Shown piece after piece: positions 8,460 through 15,719 of a stretch of 26,926 nt of DNA; within the stretch, counting starts at the first letter, position 1; every line of letters starts with the position of its first letter. A program made the position numbers and the translations under genes. The notes under the pieces are model-generated. The model saw only the letters and a program-made list of their open reading frames with translations, was not told the DNA's origin and searched no databases. Source of the stretch: JAZDFP01 sp043801445 (GTDB lineage Bacteria > Planctomycetota > MHYJ01 > JACQXL01); contig JAZDMB010000052.1 of assembly GCA_043801445.1 (NCBI GenBank), positions 1 through 26,926 on the forward strand. The letters run 5' to 3'.

Positions 8460-9305
8460 ATGTTAATATTCACGAAACGGCCCGATAAATTCCAGCAACT
8501 AATCAAACAATTAGAAGGCTATAAAATTGTTACCCGGACAGTTACTCCCTCCGCCGGCCAGCCGTTAAAGGATAAGTTTGCCGAAATCAAAGATGTTTCA
8601 GTAATGCTCATAGATTTCCATCCGGAATCTGCGGAATATGATGCGGGCACCTCTTTGGCAAAAATAGACAAGATATTTCCACAGGCAATTCTGATGAGCT
8701 TTATCCCGGCTAATTATGACCCGATGCGGATGCCCGGATTCAAGATTATTTGTGATAGATGGATACAAACACCGAGTTCTTCGGCTGAGTTGATAAAAAT
8801 AATTGTAGAAGAGAATAAACGAACTGAGGAAAGACTGTTATTCCGGGAGCATATCAGGTTTCGAATGCCTACGGAATCAGCTTTTATGGAAAAATCAGTC
8901 GGCATATTGCAACAACTCCTTGAGAGGTCTACATTAAGTTCTGGATGCGCCAATGTATTTTTCTTTTCCATACAAGAGGCTATTGCTAATGGCGCTCTGC
9001 ATGGTAACATGGAGAAGAAAGATAAATATTTGGAAATGGAATATCTGCTTGATAATCAAAAAGTGCAATTTAAGATAAAAGATGAAGGCCCTGGTTTTGA
9101 TTATGAATCATCCCTCAGGAAGGCGCAACTTCCTCAACAGTATATGATTGCACGGGCTAAAAACATGTCTTCTCGCAAAGGCGCCGGGATTGGCATCATA
9201 TCAATGAAAAAATGTGCCGATGAAATGATTTATACTTCGCCCGGTAATGCTTTGACTATCACTAAATATCTTAAGGCACCTGAAGATAAACCTGTTAAGA
9301 ATTGA
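8460..9305 (+). CDS. RsbW-like HATPase (anti-sigma kinase type) with receiver-like N-terminus
   Basis: The 281-residue cytoplasmic protein has two parts. Residues 1-118 look like a degenerate receiver fold, with 'VSVMLIDFHPESAEYD' around the usual phospho-acceptor position and alternating strands and helices. Residues 135-275 form a GHKL ATPase of the HATPase_c_2 type: N-box 'EAIANGALHGN' (173-183), G1 'DEGPGFD' (208-214) and G2 'KGAGIGIISMKKCAD' (240-254). There is no DHp phospho-acceptor histidine domain, so it resembles RsbW/SpoIIAB serine kinases rather than a classical sensor kinase. Such kinases phosphorylate STAS-domain antagonists, and two STAS genes lie at 14931 and 15312. That partnership is an inference. 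The start ATG lacks a strong Shine-Dalgarno sequence. Confidence 0.82.
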   Translation: MLIFTKRPDKFQQLIKQLEGYKIVTRTVTPSAGQPLKDKFAEIKDVSVMLIDFHPESAEYDAGTSLAKIDKIFPQAILMSFIPANYDPMRMPGFKIICDRWIQTPSSSAELIKIIVEENKRTEERLLFREHIRFRMPTESAFMEKSVGILQQLLERSTLSSGCANVFFFSIQEAIANGALHGNMEKKDKYLEMEYLLDNQKVQFKIKDEGPGFDYESSLRKAQLPQQYMIARAKNMSSRKGAGIGIISMKKCADEMIYTSPGNALTITKYLKAPEDKPVKN

Positions 9306-9318
9306 AGCCGCTCCCGAC

Positions 9319-9360
9319 TGAACATTGTTCAGTGAACATTGAACATTGTTCATTTCTTTT
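9319..9360 (+). terminator. Repeated TGAACATTGTTCA dyads; possible terminator
   Basis: Two copies of TGAACATTGTTCA (9319-9331 and 9340-9352), each an odd-centred palindrome, flank a third partial GAACATTG. The two copies can pair with each other or fold singly. A T-rich stretch (TTTCTTTT) follows 13 bp after the upstream stop codon. This could terminate transcription after the HATPase gene. The repeated GAACATTG could also be a tandem operator for tsaB. Confidence 0.4.
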
Positions 9361-9403
9361 GTGGCTGATTTTATTCGGTTAAATAATTACTTAAAATAGC
9401 GCA

Positions 9404-10270
9404 ATGAAAATAATCGGCATTGAAACCTCATCGATACAAGGCGGCGTGGCTGTTTTAGAGACCCAAAAGTGCGCCAGGGATAAATCAAATCATCGGATGC
9501 AGGTTTCTTCCCGCTACCCTGTGCCAGAGGCAGATCCGCCTTCGGCGGATAAGCGGCTCATTGCAAGCGAATCAATAATATTACTCAAGCAACTTTTACT
9601 CAAGCAAGGATTGTTACACGGCAAGTTATTGATTCCGGCTCTGGAAAAGTTACTCGCAAAAGCACGATGGCAACCGGAAGACATAGAGCTTGTGGCGGTG
9701 GATGTCGGTCCGGGTTCTTATACCGGATTAAGGGTAGGGCTGGCTATTGCCAAGACAATTGCTCATATTATAAAATCTAAAATAGCAGGGGTTTCTTCTT
9801 TGGATGTTTTGGTTGCCAATATTCAGGATGATTATGGATATGTTTGCCCGGTAATTGATGCGCGATGGAATCAGGTCTATACAGCTATATATGAAAGAAG
9901 AAAAAAAACGAAAGATGAGAGAAAAAAGAATGGTGAGGAGTATGAGTATAAACGGATTTCTGATTATCTTGCCATCAGCCCGGAGGATTTAATAAAATTA
10001 TTAAAGAGATACACTGGGAAAGCCGATGAAAAATTGTTATTATTCGGTGACGGACTTAAGAGTTATGAAAAATTATTTGATAAGTCAAATAAAAACAGGA
10101 AGGTAGTATTCGGTTCAGCTGATTTATGGGTTCCGGAGGCGGGTAATGTAGCGCTTTTGGGCTATGAATCATTTAAACACGGGAGACACGACGACCCGAT
10201 AAAATTGGTTCCGCTTTACCTGAGACTGACTGAAGCGGAGGTAAACCTAAAAAGAAAGAAAACTTTGTAA
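9404..10270 (+). CDS. tsaB: tRNA threonylcarbamoyladenosine biosynthesis protein TsaB
   Basis: TsaB is the non-catalytic ASKHA-fold partner of TsaD in making the t6A37 modification of ANN-decoding tRNAs. The N-terminus 'MKIIGIETSSIQGGVAVLE' and the hallmark 'AVDVGPGSYTGLRVGLAIAK' followed by 'AGVSSLDVL' identify it. It has 288 residues, against about 230 in E. coli. The extra length comes partly from a segment at about residues 24-60 that reads like translated non-coding sequence and contains a perfect palindrome (9534-9550). A Lys/Glu-rich stretch ('RRKKTKDERKKNGEEYEYK') at about 165-183 is a second expansion. The conserved blocks on both sides stay in frame, so it is probably functional. 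There is no clear Shine-Dalgarno sequence. Confidence 0.92.
   Translation: MKIIGIETSSIQGGVAVLETQKCARDKSNHRMQVSSRYPVPEADPPSADKRLIASESIILLKQLLLKQGLLHGKLLIPALEKLLAKARWQPEDIELVAVDVGPGSYTGLRVGLAIAKTIAHIIKSKIAGVSSLDVLVANIQDDYGYVCPVIDARWNQVYTAIYERRKKTKDERKKNGEEYEYKRISDYLAISPEDLIKLLKRYTGKADEKLLLFGDGLKSYEKLFDKSNKNRKVVFGSADLWVPEAGNVALLGYESFKHGRHDDPIKLVPLYLRLTEAEVNLKRKKTL
9534..9550. repeat. Palindromic element embedded in tsaB
   Basis: ATCCGCCTTCGGCGGAT is a 7-bp perfect stem with a TTC loop. It lies inside the non-conserved insertion of TsaB, and the local protein (PEADPPSADKRL) has no family counterpart. This resembles in-frame insertion of small palindromic elements into protein genes, as known from Rickettsia. 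Confidence 0.6.
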
Positions 10271-10274
10271 TTTC

Positions 10275-10349
10275 TGCCACTAAGGCACAAAGGCACTAAG
10301 AACAAGAATAAATTGGTTTTTCTTTTTTGTGTCTTAGTGTCTTGGTGGC
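10275..10349. repeat. GCCACTAAGGCACAAAG...GTGTCTTGGTGGC inverted-repeat element
   Basis: The left arm from 10276 (GCCACTAAGGCACAAAGGCA) and the right arm ending at 10349 (TTAGTGTCTTGGTGGC) are imperfect reverse complements over about 24 bp, each built from 8-9 bp CACTAAGG-like subunits. A nearly identical element ends the window (26853-26926). It fills the tsaB-alr gap. I recognise the sequence type as a short dispersed repeat common in many bacterial genomes. It has no coding capacity. Confidence 0.75.
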
Positions 10350-10361
10350 TAATCGTATACT
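10334..10361 (+). promoter_or_regulatory. Putative alr promoter built on the repeat arm
   Basis: TTAGTG (10334-10339) and TATACT (10356-10361) are separated by 16 bp. The -35-like hexamer lies within the right arm of the dispersed repeat, and the -10 lies in the 13-mer ATACTTTCCTATA region next to it. The predicted start is within a few bases of the alr ATG at 10372, again suggesting a very short or absent leader. This is a pattern match only. Confidence 0.3.
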
Positions 10362-10371
10362 TTCCTATACA

Positions 10372-11502
10372 ATGAAAAAATACAGAACCTGGTCTGAAAT
10401 TAATCTTAAGAATCTCTCAGACAATATCAAGAATCTCATAACTCAGGTCGGACCTGATGTTAAAATAATGGTCGTAGTCAAGGCAGACGCCTATGGCCAC
10501 GGAGCCGGGCCCATCAGCCGGACCGCATTGGAAAGCGGCGCCTCTATGCTCGGCGTGGGTGACTCATCAGAAGCCATCGAACTCAGGCATAGCGGCATAC
10601 TGAAACCGATTCTGGTGCTCGGAGCGGTTATTGAGGAAGAAATCGGCTGGATGATAAGTTATAATATTACCCCGAGCATCCATTCGATGGACCTTCTGGA
10701 ATTATTCAATGAAGAAGCCAAGCGTCAGAATAAGCGATTTAATATCCATCTCAAGATTGATACCGGTATGAGCCGACTCGGTTCCACGCCTAAAAGGGCG
10801 CTGGAAATCTCCCGCAAAATGGCTTCTTTTCCGTATCTTATATTGGAAGGTGTGTCGTCTCATCTTTCCTGTTCTTCCAACCATAAGGAAAAAGATTTCA
10901 CAGCCCGTCAGATAAACATCTTCCGCCAGACCGTCAACGAAATAGAGAGCCAAATCGATAATCCAATCCCGTTAAAACATATTGCCAATACCGGCGCCAT
11001 CATCTGCCATAATGATGCCTGTTTTAATTTGGTCAGGGCAGGTGGTTTGGTTTATGGCATTGACCCCGGCAATCTGAAAGAAGTATCTGATAATTTCAAT
11101 CCGGTTCTTTCGCTCAAATCGCAGATTGCATTCCTGAAGATAGTCCCGACCAAAACACCGGTCGGTTACGGAAGGACCTATACTACCAAAAGACGCACCA
11201 AGATAGCCACCATTCCGATAGGATATAACGACGGTTATCCTTACCATCTTGCCAATAAAGGATATGTCCTGATTCAAGACAAAAAAGCGCCGCTTATCGG
11301 GTCTGTCACAATGGACTATATTATGGTTGATGTAACTGATATACCCAATGTCAAAGTAGGGGATGAAGTTATTCTGATTGGAAAATTTCCCGGTGGTGAA
11401 AACAGCATCAGAGTGGAGGAATTAGCATCTCTAATCGGCATCTCACCCTATGTCATTACCTGCGGATTAGGCAAAAGAGTCAAACGGATGTATATTGTAT
11501 AA
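10372..11502 (+). CDS. alr: Alanine racemase
   Basis: This PLP enzyme interconverts L- and D-alanine in the cytoplasm for peptidoglycan synthesis. I use the ATG at 10372 (376 residues) because the upstream in-frame extension falls inside the dispersed repeat and is not conserved-looking. The start 'MKKYRTWSEINLKNLSDNI' is typical. The PLP lysine is K37 in 'VVVKADAYGHG', and 'LKIDTGMSRLG' is the second family block. 'VGYGRTYTTKRRTKIATIPIG' carries the catalytic Tyr of the C-terminal domain, and 'GSVTMDYIMVDVTD' is the substrate-gate region. Length is normal. With dapF and murJ it shows ordinary DAP-type peptidoglycan synthesis. Confidence 0.96.
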   Translation: MKKYRTWSEINLKNLSDNIKNLITQVGPDVKIMVVVKADAYGHGAGPISRTALESGASMLGVGDSSEAIELRHSGILKPILVLGAVIEEEIGWMISYNITPSIHSMDLLELFNEEAKRQNKRFNIHLKIDTGMSRLGSTPKRALEISRKMASFPYLILEGVSSHLSCSSNHKEKDFTARQINIFRQTVNEIESQIDNPIPLKHIANTGAIICHNDACFNLVRAGGLVYGIDPGNLKEVSDNFNPVLSLKSQIAFLKIVPTKTPVGYGRTYTTKRRTKIATIPIGYNDGYPYHLANKGYVLIQDKKAPLIGSVTMDYIMVDVTDIPNVKVGDEVILIGKFPGGENSIRVEELASLIGISPYVITCGLGKRVKRMYIV

Positions 11503-11505
11503 CTC

Positions 11506-11528
11506 GTGCTTCGTAGCACCCGTACGGG
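11506..11528. repeat. GC-rich hairpin pair upstream of the RCC1 lipoprotein gene
   Basis: GTGCT-TCGT-AGCAC (11506-11519) is a 5-bp hairpin with a TCGT loop, and CCCGTACGGG (11519-11528) is a perfect palindrome overlapping its last base. Together they sit between alr and the lipoprotein start. Related GC-rich dyads containing GTAGCAC and CCCG occur at 22814-22852, just upstream of another lipoprotein gene. Confidence 0.5.
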
Positions 11529-11578
11529 CGCAGAGAAGCATTGGTTCTAAAGAAATAATGTACGATAAGGAAAATGAT

Positions 11579-12991
11579 ATGAAAAACCATGTAAATTGTA
11601 TTATAGCGGTCTTGTTCTTGGTGGCGTTTATAACTTTTTTAACTTATGGTTGCGGAGGAAGTAGCAGCGGAACCATTAGTGGTAGTAGTGGTTTAACACA
11701 GGCAACTTCACCTACTCCGGCTAATAGCGCAACTAATGTAATAACTACGACTCAACTTTCCTGGGCTTCTGTAAATGGTGCAATATCTTACGATGTTTAT
11801 TTCGGCACGATCTCGCCTGGGACATCTATTGGCAATCAGTCCGGCACGACCTATAATCCCGGCACACTCGCTTACAGCACCACTTATTACTGGAGAATTG
11901 ACTCTAATAATACGGCTGTTACAACTACTGGCAATGTATGGAGTTTTACTACTCAATCTGCGCCGGTGCCTTGGGTAAAGGTTGCGGCTGGTGAAGAGCA
12001 CACCATTGCCTTAAAGCAAGACGGCACGCTTTGGGCCTGGGGCTATAACTCTTATGGTCAATTAGGCGATGGGACAAATACAGCTAAGAATGTCCCGACC
12101 CAGATTTCCGGCACGACATGGTCAGCCATCGCGGCTGGTTATTATCACACCATTGCCTTAAAGACCGATGGCTCTCTCTGGGCTTGGGGCAGGAACGCGG
12201 AGGGTCAATTAGGCGATGGGTCAGCTACATCTAAGAATTACCCAACACAGATTGGCGCTGATACCAACTGGTCTGCCATTGTGGCTGGTGAGTGGCACAC
12301 AGTTGCCTTGAAGCAAGACAGGACGCTCTGGACTTGGGGCAGGAACTTGGAGGGTCAATTAGGCGATGGGACAAATACAGCTAAGAATGTCCCGACACAG
12401 ATTGCCGGTACGACCTGGTCAGCCATCGCGGCCGGTGAGTCTTACACAGTCGCCTTAAAGACAGACGGCATCATTTGGACCTGGGGCTATAACGGGGAGG
12501 GTGAATTAGGCGATGGGACAAATACAAATAAGAATGTCCCGACCCAGATTGCCGGGACGACATGGTCAGCCGTTGCCGCTGGTTATTCTCACACGGTCGC
12601 TTTGAAGACCGATGGGACGCTCTATGCCTGGGGCTATAACATGAATGGTGAATTAGGCGATGGGACATTTGATAGTAAGAACATCCCGACACTGATTGGC
12701 ACGGGCTGGTCAGCCATAGCCGCCGGTTACGCTCACACCATTGCCCTGAAGACCGACGGGACGCTCTATGCCTGGGGCTATAACTCTAATGGTGAATTAG
12801 GCGATGGAACATATATTCAGAGATTGACCCCGACACTGATTGGCACGGGCTGGTCGGCTATTGCCGCTGGTCTCTATCACACCATTGCCTTAAAGACCAA
12901 CGGGACGATTTGGACCTGGGGCTATAACTCTTATGGTCAATTAGGCGATGGGACAAATACAGTTAAGACTGTCCCGACTCTTGTTCAGTAA
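11579..12991 (+). CDS. Lipoprotein-like exported RCC1-repeat beta-propeller protein
   Basis: The start is taken at ATG 11579 (470 residues), which follows AAGGA and opens a classical signal peptide. The upstream in-frame sequence lies over palindromes. Residues 8-22 are hydrophobic, followed by C25 in 'FLTYGCGGSSSG', a lipobox-like site. Residues about 38-130 form an FN3-like domain ('PANSATNVITTTQLSWASV', ending 'WSFTT'). From about residue 131 seven RCC1-type repeats follow, each close to 'AIAAGYYHTIALKTDG' plus 'WAWGYNSYGQLGDGT', which makes one complete seven-bladed propeller. RCC1 propellers are protein-interaction or ligand platforms; bacterial extracellular members have no known enzymatic role. 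The repeats are so alike that recent expansion is likely. The target is unknown. Confidence 0.88.
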   Translation: MKNHVNCIIAVLFLVAFITFLTYGCGGSSSGTISGSSGLTQATSPTPANSATNVITTTQLSWASVNGAISYDVYFGTISPGTSIGNQSGTTYNPGTLAYSTTYYWRIDSNNTAVTTTGNVWSFTTQSAPVPWVKVAAGEEHTIALKQDGTLWAWGYNSYGQLGDGTNTAKNVPTQISGTTWSAIAAGYYHTIALKTDGSLWAWGRNAEGQLGDGSATSKNYPTQIGADTNWSAIVAGEWHTVALKQDRTLWTWGRNLEGQLGDGTNTAKNVPTQIAGTTWSAIAAGESYTVALKTDGIIWTWGYNGEGELGDGTNTNKNVPTQIAGTTWSAVAAGYSHTVALKTDGTLYAWGYNMNGELGDGTFDSKNIPTLIGTGWSAIAAGYAHTIALKTDGTLYAWGYNSNGELGDGTYIQRLTPTLIGTGWSAIAAGLYHTIALKTNGTIWTWGYNSYGQLGDGTNTVKTVPTLVQ

Positions 12992-12999
12992 TCGGGTTC

Positions 13000-13008
13000 G
13001 GGGGACAC
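13000..13008 (+). repeat. Third GGGGGACAC motif in the gap 12992-13106
   Basis: The motif lies 8 bp after the RCC1 gene stop, as at 2377 and 3452. A clear inverted partner is not visible here; CCCTAACGGGG nearby gives only a weak stem. The rest of the gap carries repeated TTGAACTCTT/TTGAGCTCTTGAAC stretches (13067-13096), which may include promoter elements for the downstream regulator. Confidence 0.4.
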
Positions 13009-13106
13009 AAAAGAATGGCATCCCTAACGGGGCGAGGAAATGTCTGGTAACTAATCTCGTAAGTCTTTGAACTCTTAAACTATTGAGCTCTTGAACTTTA
13101 GTATAT

Positions 13107-14678
13107 ATGGAACAAATTAAATTAAATGCCGAGGTCTGGGAAAAAGTCTTTGCCTCTCCTTTATTTCAACAGACTAGGACTTTATTTAAACAGATATTTA
13201 AAAGGACTATTTGGTTGAGTGCTTCTTTAAATGCTATAAGTATTACACAGGAGGAGTGGGAGCACATTCGTGGACCCTATGAACTTATTCCTTTCCCCTT
13301 TTGCGAACTTATTTCTAAGACAGAGGAGGGGAAACGCCGGTGTTTGGAATCAGAAAAACAAGCCATCACCCGAATCTCAACCACCCTTAAAAATGATATC
13401 TCTACTTGTTATGCAGGTCTGACCGACGTGGCTATTCCAATAATTGTCCACAACAAGTATTGTGGCAGTGTCTCCATATATGGTGGACTACTTCTTCATC
13501 AACCTAACGAGACCGAATGGCAAGAGATTTCCGAACGGGTAAAAAGTACGGGCGTGGACTTAGAACAATTGAAAAAGGCATACTTTGATATTACTCCTAT
13601 TTCTAAAGAACTCTTTGAAGTAATGCTCAAACTTCTAAATGTTAATATAGAAGAGATTGTCAAGAGTGCAATAGAAACTGAGGAACATACAAAGCGGATT
13701 GCTGAATTAGAAAAAGCGCTTTATGAGAAATATCAGTTTGCCAATATCATAGGACAGAGTAAAGCAATGAATGAGGTCTACAAACTTTTAGATAAAGCCA
13801 TCACGTCCGATTATCCTGTAGTGATTCAGGGCGAGACCGGAACCGGTAAGGAATTAGTGGCAAAGGCGCTTCATTTTAACGGTCTACGTAAGAATAAGCC
13901 CTTTATTTCCGAGAACTGTGCCGTCCTCGCCTCAGGTGTTCTAGAAAGCGAACTCTTCGGGCATATCAAAGGTGCCTTTACCGGTGCTATCTCAGACAAA
14001 AAGGGGCTCTTTGAATTGGCAGATGGCGGCACACTTTTCTTAGATGAGGTTAGCATAATGGACCAGGAGATGCAGAAGAAACTCTTAAGGGTCTTACAGG
14101 AACGTGAGATTAGGCCTGTGGGCGGAAAGAGTCCCATTAAGGTTGATGTCAGAGTTATCTCTGCTACGAATCAGGACCTAAAACAATTAGTCCAGAAAGG
14201 CATCTTCCGAGATGACCTTTATTACCGATTAAATGTCATTACTATCAACCTACCTTCATTGAGAGAAAGGCGAGAAGATATACCACTCCTTGTGAACCAT
14301 TTCTTAGAGAAGATAGCCGGTGATACTAACACCCGAAAAAAGTCTATTAATGCCGAAGCCCTTCGGCTACTGGTTGGTTATCACTGGCCCGGTAATGTCA
14401 GGGAATTAGAGAATGAAATTAAACGATGCTGTGCCTTGAATGTGAACACCGCCGTGATTACTCCCCAAATGCTCGCACCTCATATCGGAGTGGTGGTTAA
14501 AGAAAGGGCACTGGTTCAGGAGAATAAACCACTTAAGGAAAGTCTGGCGACATACGAAAAAGAACTCATTGTTGAAGCACTGAAAAATGTGGGTAATAAT
14601 AAGACGAAATGTGCGGCATTACTGAGGATGGACCCACGTGTCCTTAGAGGTAAACTCAAGCGACTCGGATTAAGTTAA
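13107..14678 (+). CDS. Sigma-54-dependent transcriptional activator with N-terminal PocR sensory domain
   Basis: This is a 523-residue NtrC-family activator. Residues about 10-185 are a PocR-type sensory domain ('FPFCELISKTEEGKRRC' and 'STCYAGLTDVAIPIIV' with 'YCGSVSIYGG' are characteristic). A short coiled linker (190-212) connects to the AAA+ domain with Walker A 'GETGTGKE' (242-249), the sigma-54 contact loop 'GAFTGA' (289-294), Walker B 'GGTLFLDEV' (307-315) and 'RDDLYYRLNV'. Residues about 478-523 form a Fis-type helix-turn-helix ('NNKTKCAALLRMDPRVLRGKLKRLGL'). There is no receiver domain, so a small ligand rather than phosphorylation is likely to control it. Candidate binding dyads (14697-14735) and a -24/-12 promoter (14877) lie immediately downstream. 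The ligand is unknown. Confidence 0.95.
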   Translation: MEQIKLNAEVWEKVFASPLFQQTRTLFKQIFKRTIWLSASLNAISITQEEWEHIRGPYELIPFPFCELISKTEEGKRRCLESEKQAITRISTTLKNDISTCYAGLTDVAIPIIVHNKYCGSVSIYGGLLLHQPNETEWQEISERVKSTGVDLEQLKKAYFDITPISKELFEVMLKLLNVNIEEIVKSAIETEEHTKRIAELEKALYEKYQFANIIGQSKAMNEVYKLLDKAITSDYPVVIQGETGTGKELVAKALHFNGLRKNKPFISENCAVLASGVLESELFGHIKGAFTGAISDKKGLFELADGGTLFLDEVSIMDQEMQKKLLRVLQEREIRPVGGKSPIKVDVRVISATNQDLKQLVQKGIFRDDLYYRLNVITINLPSLRERREDIPLLVNHFLEKIAGDTNTRKKSINAEALRLLVGYHWPGNVRELENEIKRCCALNVNTAVITPQMLAPHIGVVVKERALVQENKPLKESLATYEKELIVEALKNVGNNKTKCAALLRMDPRVLRGKLKRLGLS

Positions 14679-14696
14679 TAGCATCCTCCTGTCAGT

Positions 14697-14735
14697 AGGA
14701 TAAATCATCCTAAAATCACCAGGATAAATTATCCC
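14697..14735. promoter_or_regulatory. Two dyad sites, candidate upstream activator sequences
   Basis: AGGATAAATCATCCT (14697-14711) and AGGATAAATTATCCC (14721-14735) are similar 15-bp inverted repeats with centres 24 bp apart. They lie about 145-180 bp upstream of the -24 element at 14877, the usual distance for enhancer sites of NtrC-type activators with Fis helix-turn-helix domains. Half-sites (ATCCTCC at 14683, TTATCCGG at 14748) flank them. Confidence 0.65.
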
Positions 14736-14876
14736 AGTAACTCCTTTTTATCCGGCTCCTATTATAAGTGACTCACAATATCAATAAATTTTTGTTACTT
14801 ATAACTACATAAAATACAAATAGTTATGACTAATCAGTTAATTCTATTACCGGAGAATAGATAATTTGCGGTTATC

Positions 14877-14892
14877 TGGCATACGATTTGCT
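14877..14892 (+). promoter_or_regulatory. Sigma-54 (-24/-12) promoter
   Basis: TGGCAT-N5-TTGCT matches the RpoN consensus TGGCAC-N5-TTGCA at all but two positions. The invariant GG (14878-14879) and GC (14890-14891) have exact 10-bp spacing. Transcription would begin near 14902, about 28 bp before the STAS gene start. The upstream neighbour encodes a sigma-54 activator, which makes the match far more credible than by chance. Confidence 0.8.
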
Positions 14893-14930
14893 TATCATAT
14901 AACAATATACGAATAAAGGGATTAGTTAAT

Positions 14931-15266
14931 ATGGAAATAATATCTAAGATTAATGATGCGACTTATCTGATGGAGTTAGAGGGAGCAATTGTTGGTACAC
15001 ATGCTGCAGAATTTAATAGACACGTTTCCTCAATCAATTTTACTCGTTTAGGTATAACCGATCTCATTATGGATTTTAGCCAAGCAAGTATGATTGATAG
15101 CATTGGTATAGAGGCGATTAATCACGCTCAGGAACGAGGTCTAAAAGTATCTATCTTGCATCCACAAGAGTTAGTGAAAGATATGCTGAAAAGGGCAATC
15201 ATAACCAAAGGATTATTACCTTGTCGAATGATTGTGGAAAAAGACGGTCGGTTTATCTGGGCGTAA
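14931..15266 (+). CDS. STAS-domain protein (anti-sigma antagonist-like), first of pair
   Basis: The 111-residue single-domain protein has the alternating strand-helix pattern of STAS/SpoIIAA proteins. 'DLIMDFSQASMIDSIGIEAI' (residues 44-63) corresponds to 'hivLdls.vsfiDSSGlgvl', and S57 aligns with the serine phosphorylated in SpoIIAA, while the second serine is replaced by isoleucine. The segment 'ERGLKVSILHPQELVKDMLK' fits strand 4 and helix 3. AAAGGG precedes the ATG by 10 bp. It is the first gene after the sigma-54 promoter. STAS proteins bind RsbW-type kinases or other signalling partners; the kinase-like protein at 8460 is a candidate. The domain assignment is by pattern, as sequence identity is low. 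Confidence 0.7.
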   Translation: MEIISKINDATYLMELEGAIVGTHAAEFNRHVSSINFTRLGITDLIMDFSQASMIDSIGIEAINHAQERGLKVSILHPQELVKDMLKRAIITKGLLPCRMIVEKDGRFIWA

Positions 15267-15299
15267 AGAAATTACTCTTTACGAATTCTTGAGAGAATT
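15262..15299 (+). promoter_or_regulatory. Two intercistronic hairpins between the STAS genes
   Basis: CGTAAAG (15262-15268) pairs with CTTTACG (15277-15283), and AATTCT (15284-15289) pairs with AGAATT (15294-15299). The first stem overlaps the upstream stop codon. The second ends directly before the strong GGAGG (15300-15304) of the next gene. No T-run follows, so a role in mRNA processing or translation control is more likely than termination. Confidence 0.45.
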
Positions 15300-15311
15300 G
15301 GAGGTTCAGTA

Positions 15312-15719
15312 ATGGATAATAATTTAGAAGTTAAAATAACACGACAATATTTCGCTGGTATACCTACAGCGACGATTAGTCTTAAGGGGATAATTGACAT
15401 CTTCAGTAGGTCTGAATTAGATAAAACAATAGAAAGGTTACTGGCTGAAAATATTTATCATTATATCTTTGACCTTTCCGGGTTACAGGGAATCGGTTCT
15501 ATTTGTTTAGGATTATTTATAAAAATAGGTGGAGAGACACGAGAAAAATCCGGTGCTGTAGTGATACTTAATCCATCTGAGGAAATCAAGACTGTTTTTA
15601 GAATAATAGGGTTATGGGAATATATTAACACGGCTAATGATATGGAAAGCGCTTGGAGGTCATTTCTACCAGATGGTTCTAAAAATAATAAATTACATAA
15701 AAAAGGATGTATTATATGA
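15312..15719 (+). CDS. STAS-domain protein (anti-sigma antagonist-like), second of pair
   Basis: This 135-residue protein matches STAS domains more clearly than its upstream partner: 'ATISLKGIIDIFSRSELDKTIE' (strand 1-2 and helix 1), 'YHYIFDLSGLQGIGSICLGL' (the phosphorylation-site strand, with S63 aligned to SpoIIAA Ser58 but the preceding Asp replaced by Gly), then 'GAVVILNPSEEIKTVFRIIGL' and 'FRIIGLWEYINTANDMESA', the classic 'v...l...gl...f.i..s.eeAl' ending. GGAGG lies 7 bp before the ATG. The stop overlaps the next start (ATGA at 15716-15719), linking it to the exported FN3 protein. Loss of the Asp may alter phosphorylation. Confidence 0.82.
   Translation: MDNNLEVKITRQYFAGIPTATISLKGIIDIFSRSELDKTIERLLAENIYHYIFDLSGLQGIGSICLGLFIKIGGETREKSGAVVILNPSEEIKTVFRIIGLWEYINTANDMESAWRSFLPDGSKNNKLHKKGCII

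Noticed and set aside
11495..11578. Upstream extension of the RCC1 protein
   Set aside because: The extension covers hairpins and overlaps the end of alr. The ATG at 11579 has a Shine-Dalgarno sequence and directly opens the signal peptide.
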